Shown here: positions 5,846-5,870 of the stretch, one piece after another | How the letters are laid out: every line of letters begins with the position of its first letter | Position numbering within the stretch: the first letter of the stretch is position 1 | Source of the DNA: Synergistaceae bacterium | Lineage (GTDB): Bacteria; Synergistota; Synergistia; Synergistales; Synergistaceae | Assembly: GCA_012727545.1 (NCBI GenBank) | Contig: JAAYHA010000208.1 | Location: 1-5,870, forward strand | DNA length: 5,870 bases | Reading direction: 5' to 3' | Position numbers and translations under genes: made by a program | Notes under the pieces: model-generated | Told to the model about the DNA's origin: nothing | Database searches by the model: none | Seen by the model: the letters and a program-made list of their open reading frames with translations, nothing else

Positions 5846-5870
5846 TTGACAATTATTCAAAAGGTGAATA
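5846..5870 (+). promoter_or_regulatory. Possible promoter and operator-like palindrome of the next gene, truncated
   Basis: Ten bases after the hisC stop is a perfect -35 box, TTGACA (5846-5851). Counting 17 bases on, the window ends in TA (5869-5870), the expected first two bases of a -10. Between and across these lies a perfect 6-base palindrome, TATTCA (5854-5859) and TGAATA (5865-5870), with a 5-base centre. No terminator hairpin separates hisC from it. The -10 and the gene itself are outside the window. Confidence 0.4.

Overview
This window is a divergent histidine-biosynthesis locus from a bacterium. Seven protein genes fill almost all of it. Five are on the minus strand, read right to left: hisZ, hisG, hisB, hisA, hisIE. 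Two are on the plus strand: a HAD-family phosphatase and hisC. The only sizeable non-coding stretch is the ~170 bp between hisZ and the HAD gene, which holds the control region for both directions. HisG is the short, HisZ-dependent type and HisI-HisE is a fused protein. Both fit many non-enteric lineages (Firmicutes, Synergistota, Cyanobacteria and others). Moderate G+C, strong Shine-Dalgarno sites and the particular HAD-hisC pair make an anaerobe such as a Synergistota member a guess, but the window alone does not settle taxonomy.

Minus-strand operon (5-3772): the genes are packed with overlaps of 7 bp (hisZ/hisG), 4 bp (hisG/hisB, ATGA) and 4 bp (hisB/hisA, GTGA), then a 3-bp gap before hisIE. 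The last five bases contain TGATG, where the hisIE stop overlaps a possible next start, so the operon probably continues past the left edge. It encodes ATP phosphoribosyltransferase (HisG with HisZ), the two steps of HisIE, the HisA isomerase and the HisB dehydratase.

Control region (3773-3943): two good sigma70-type promoters point away from each other and share the same -10 bases. The minus-strand leader (~118 nt) contains a nested inverted repeat at 3800-3850 that may be an operator or an RNA hairpin. I see no His-rich leader peptide and no convincing T-box.

Plus-strand operon (3944-5836): the HAD phosphatase and hisC are separated by 3 bp. HisC makes histidinol phosphate, and no standard histidinol-phosphatase (HisB-N, PHP-type HisK/HisJ, or IMPase-like HisN) is present here. 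The HAD protein is therefore a strong positional candidate for that step. After hisC comes a consensus -35 box and a palindrome that runs to the window end, probably the start of the next gene's promoter.

Together the genes cover steps 1-4, 6, 7 and probably 8 of the pathway. HisH/HisF (step 5) and HisD (steps 9-10) are not in the window.
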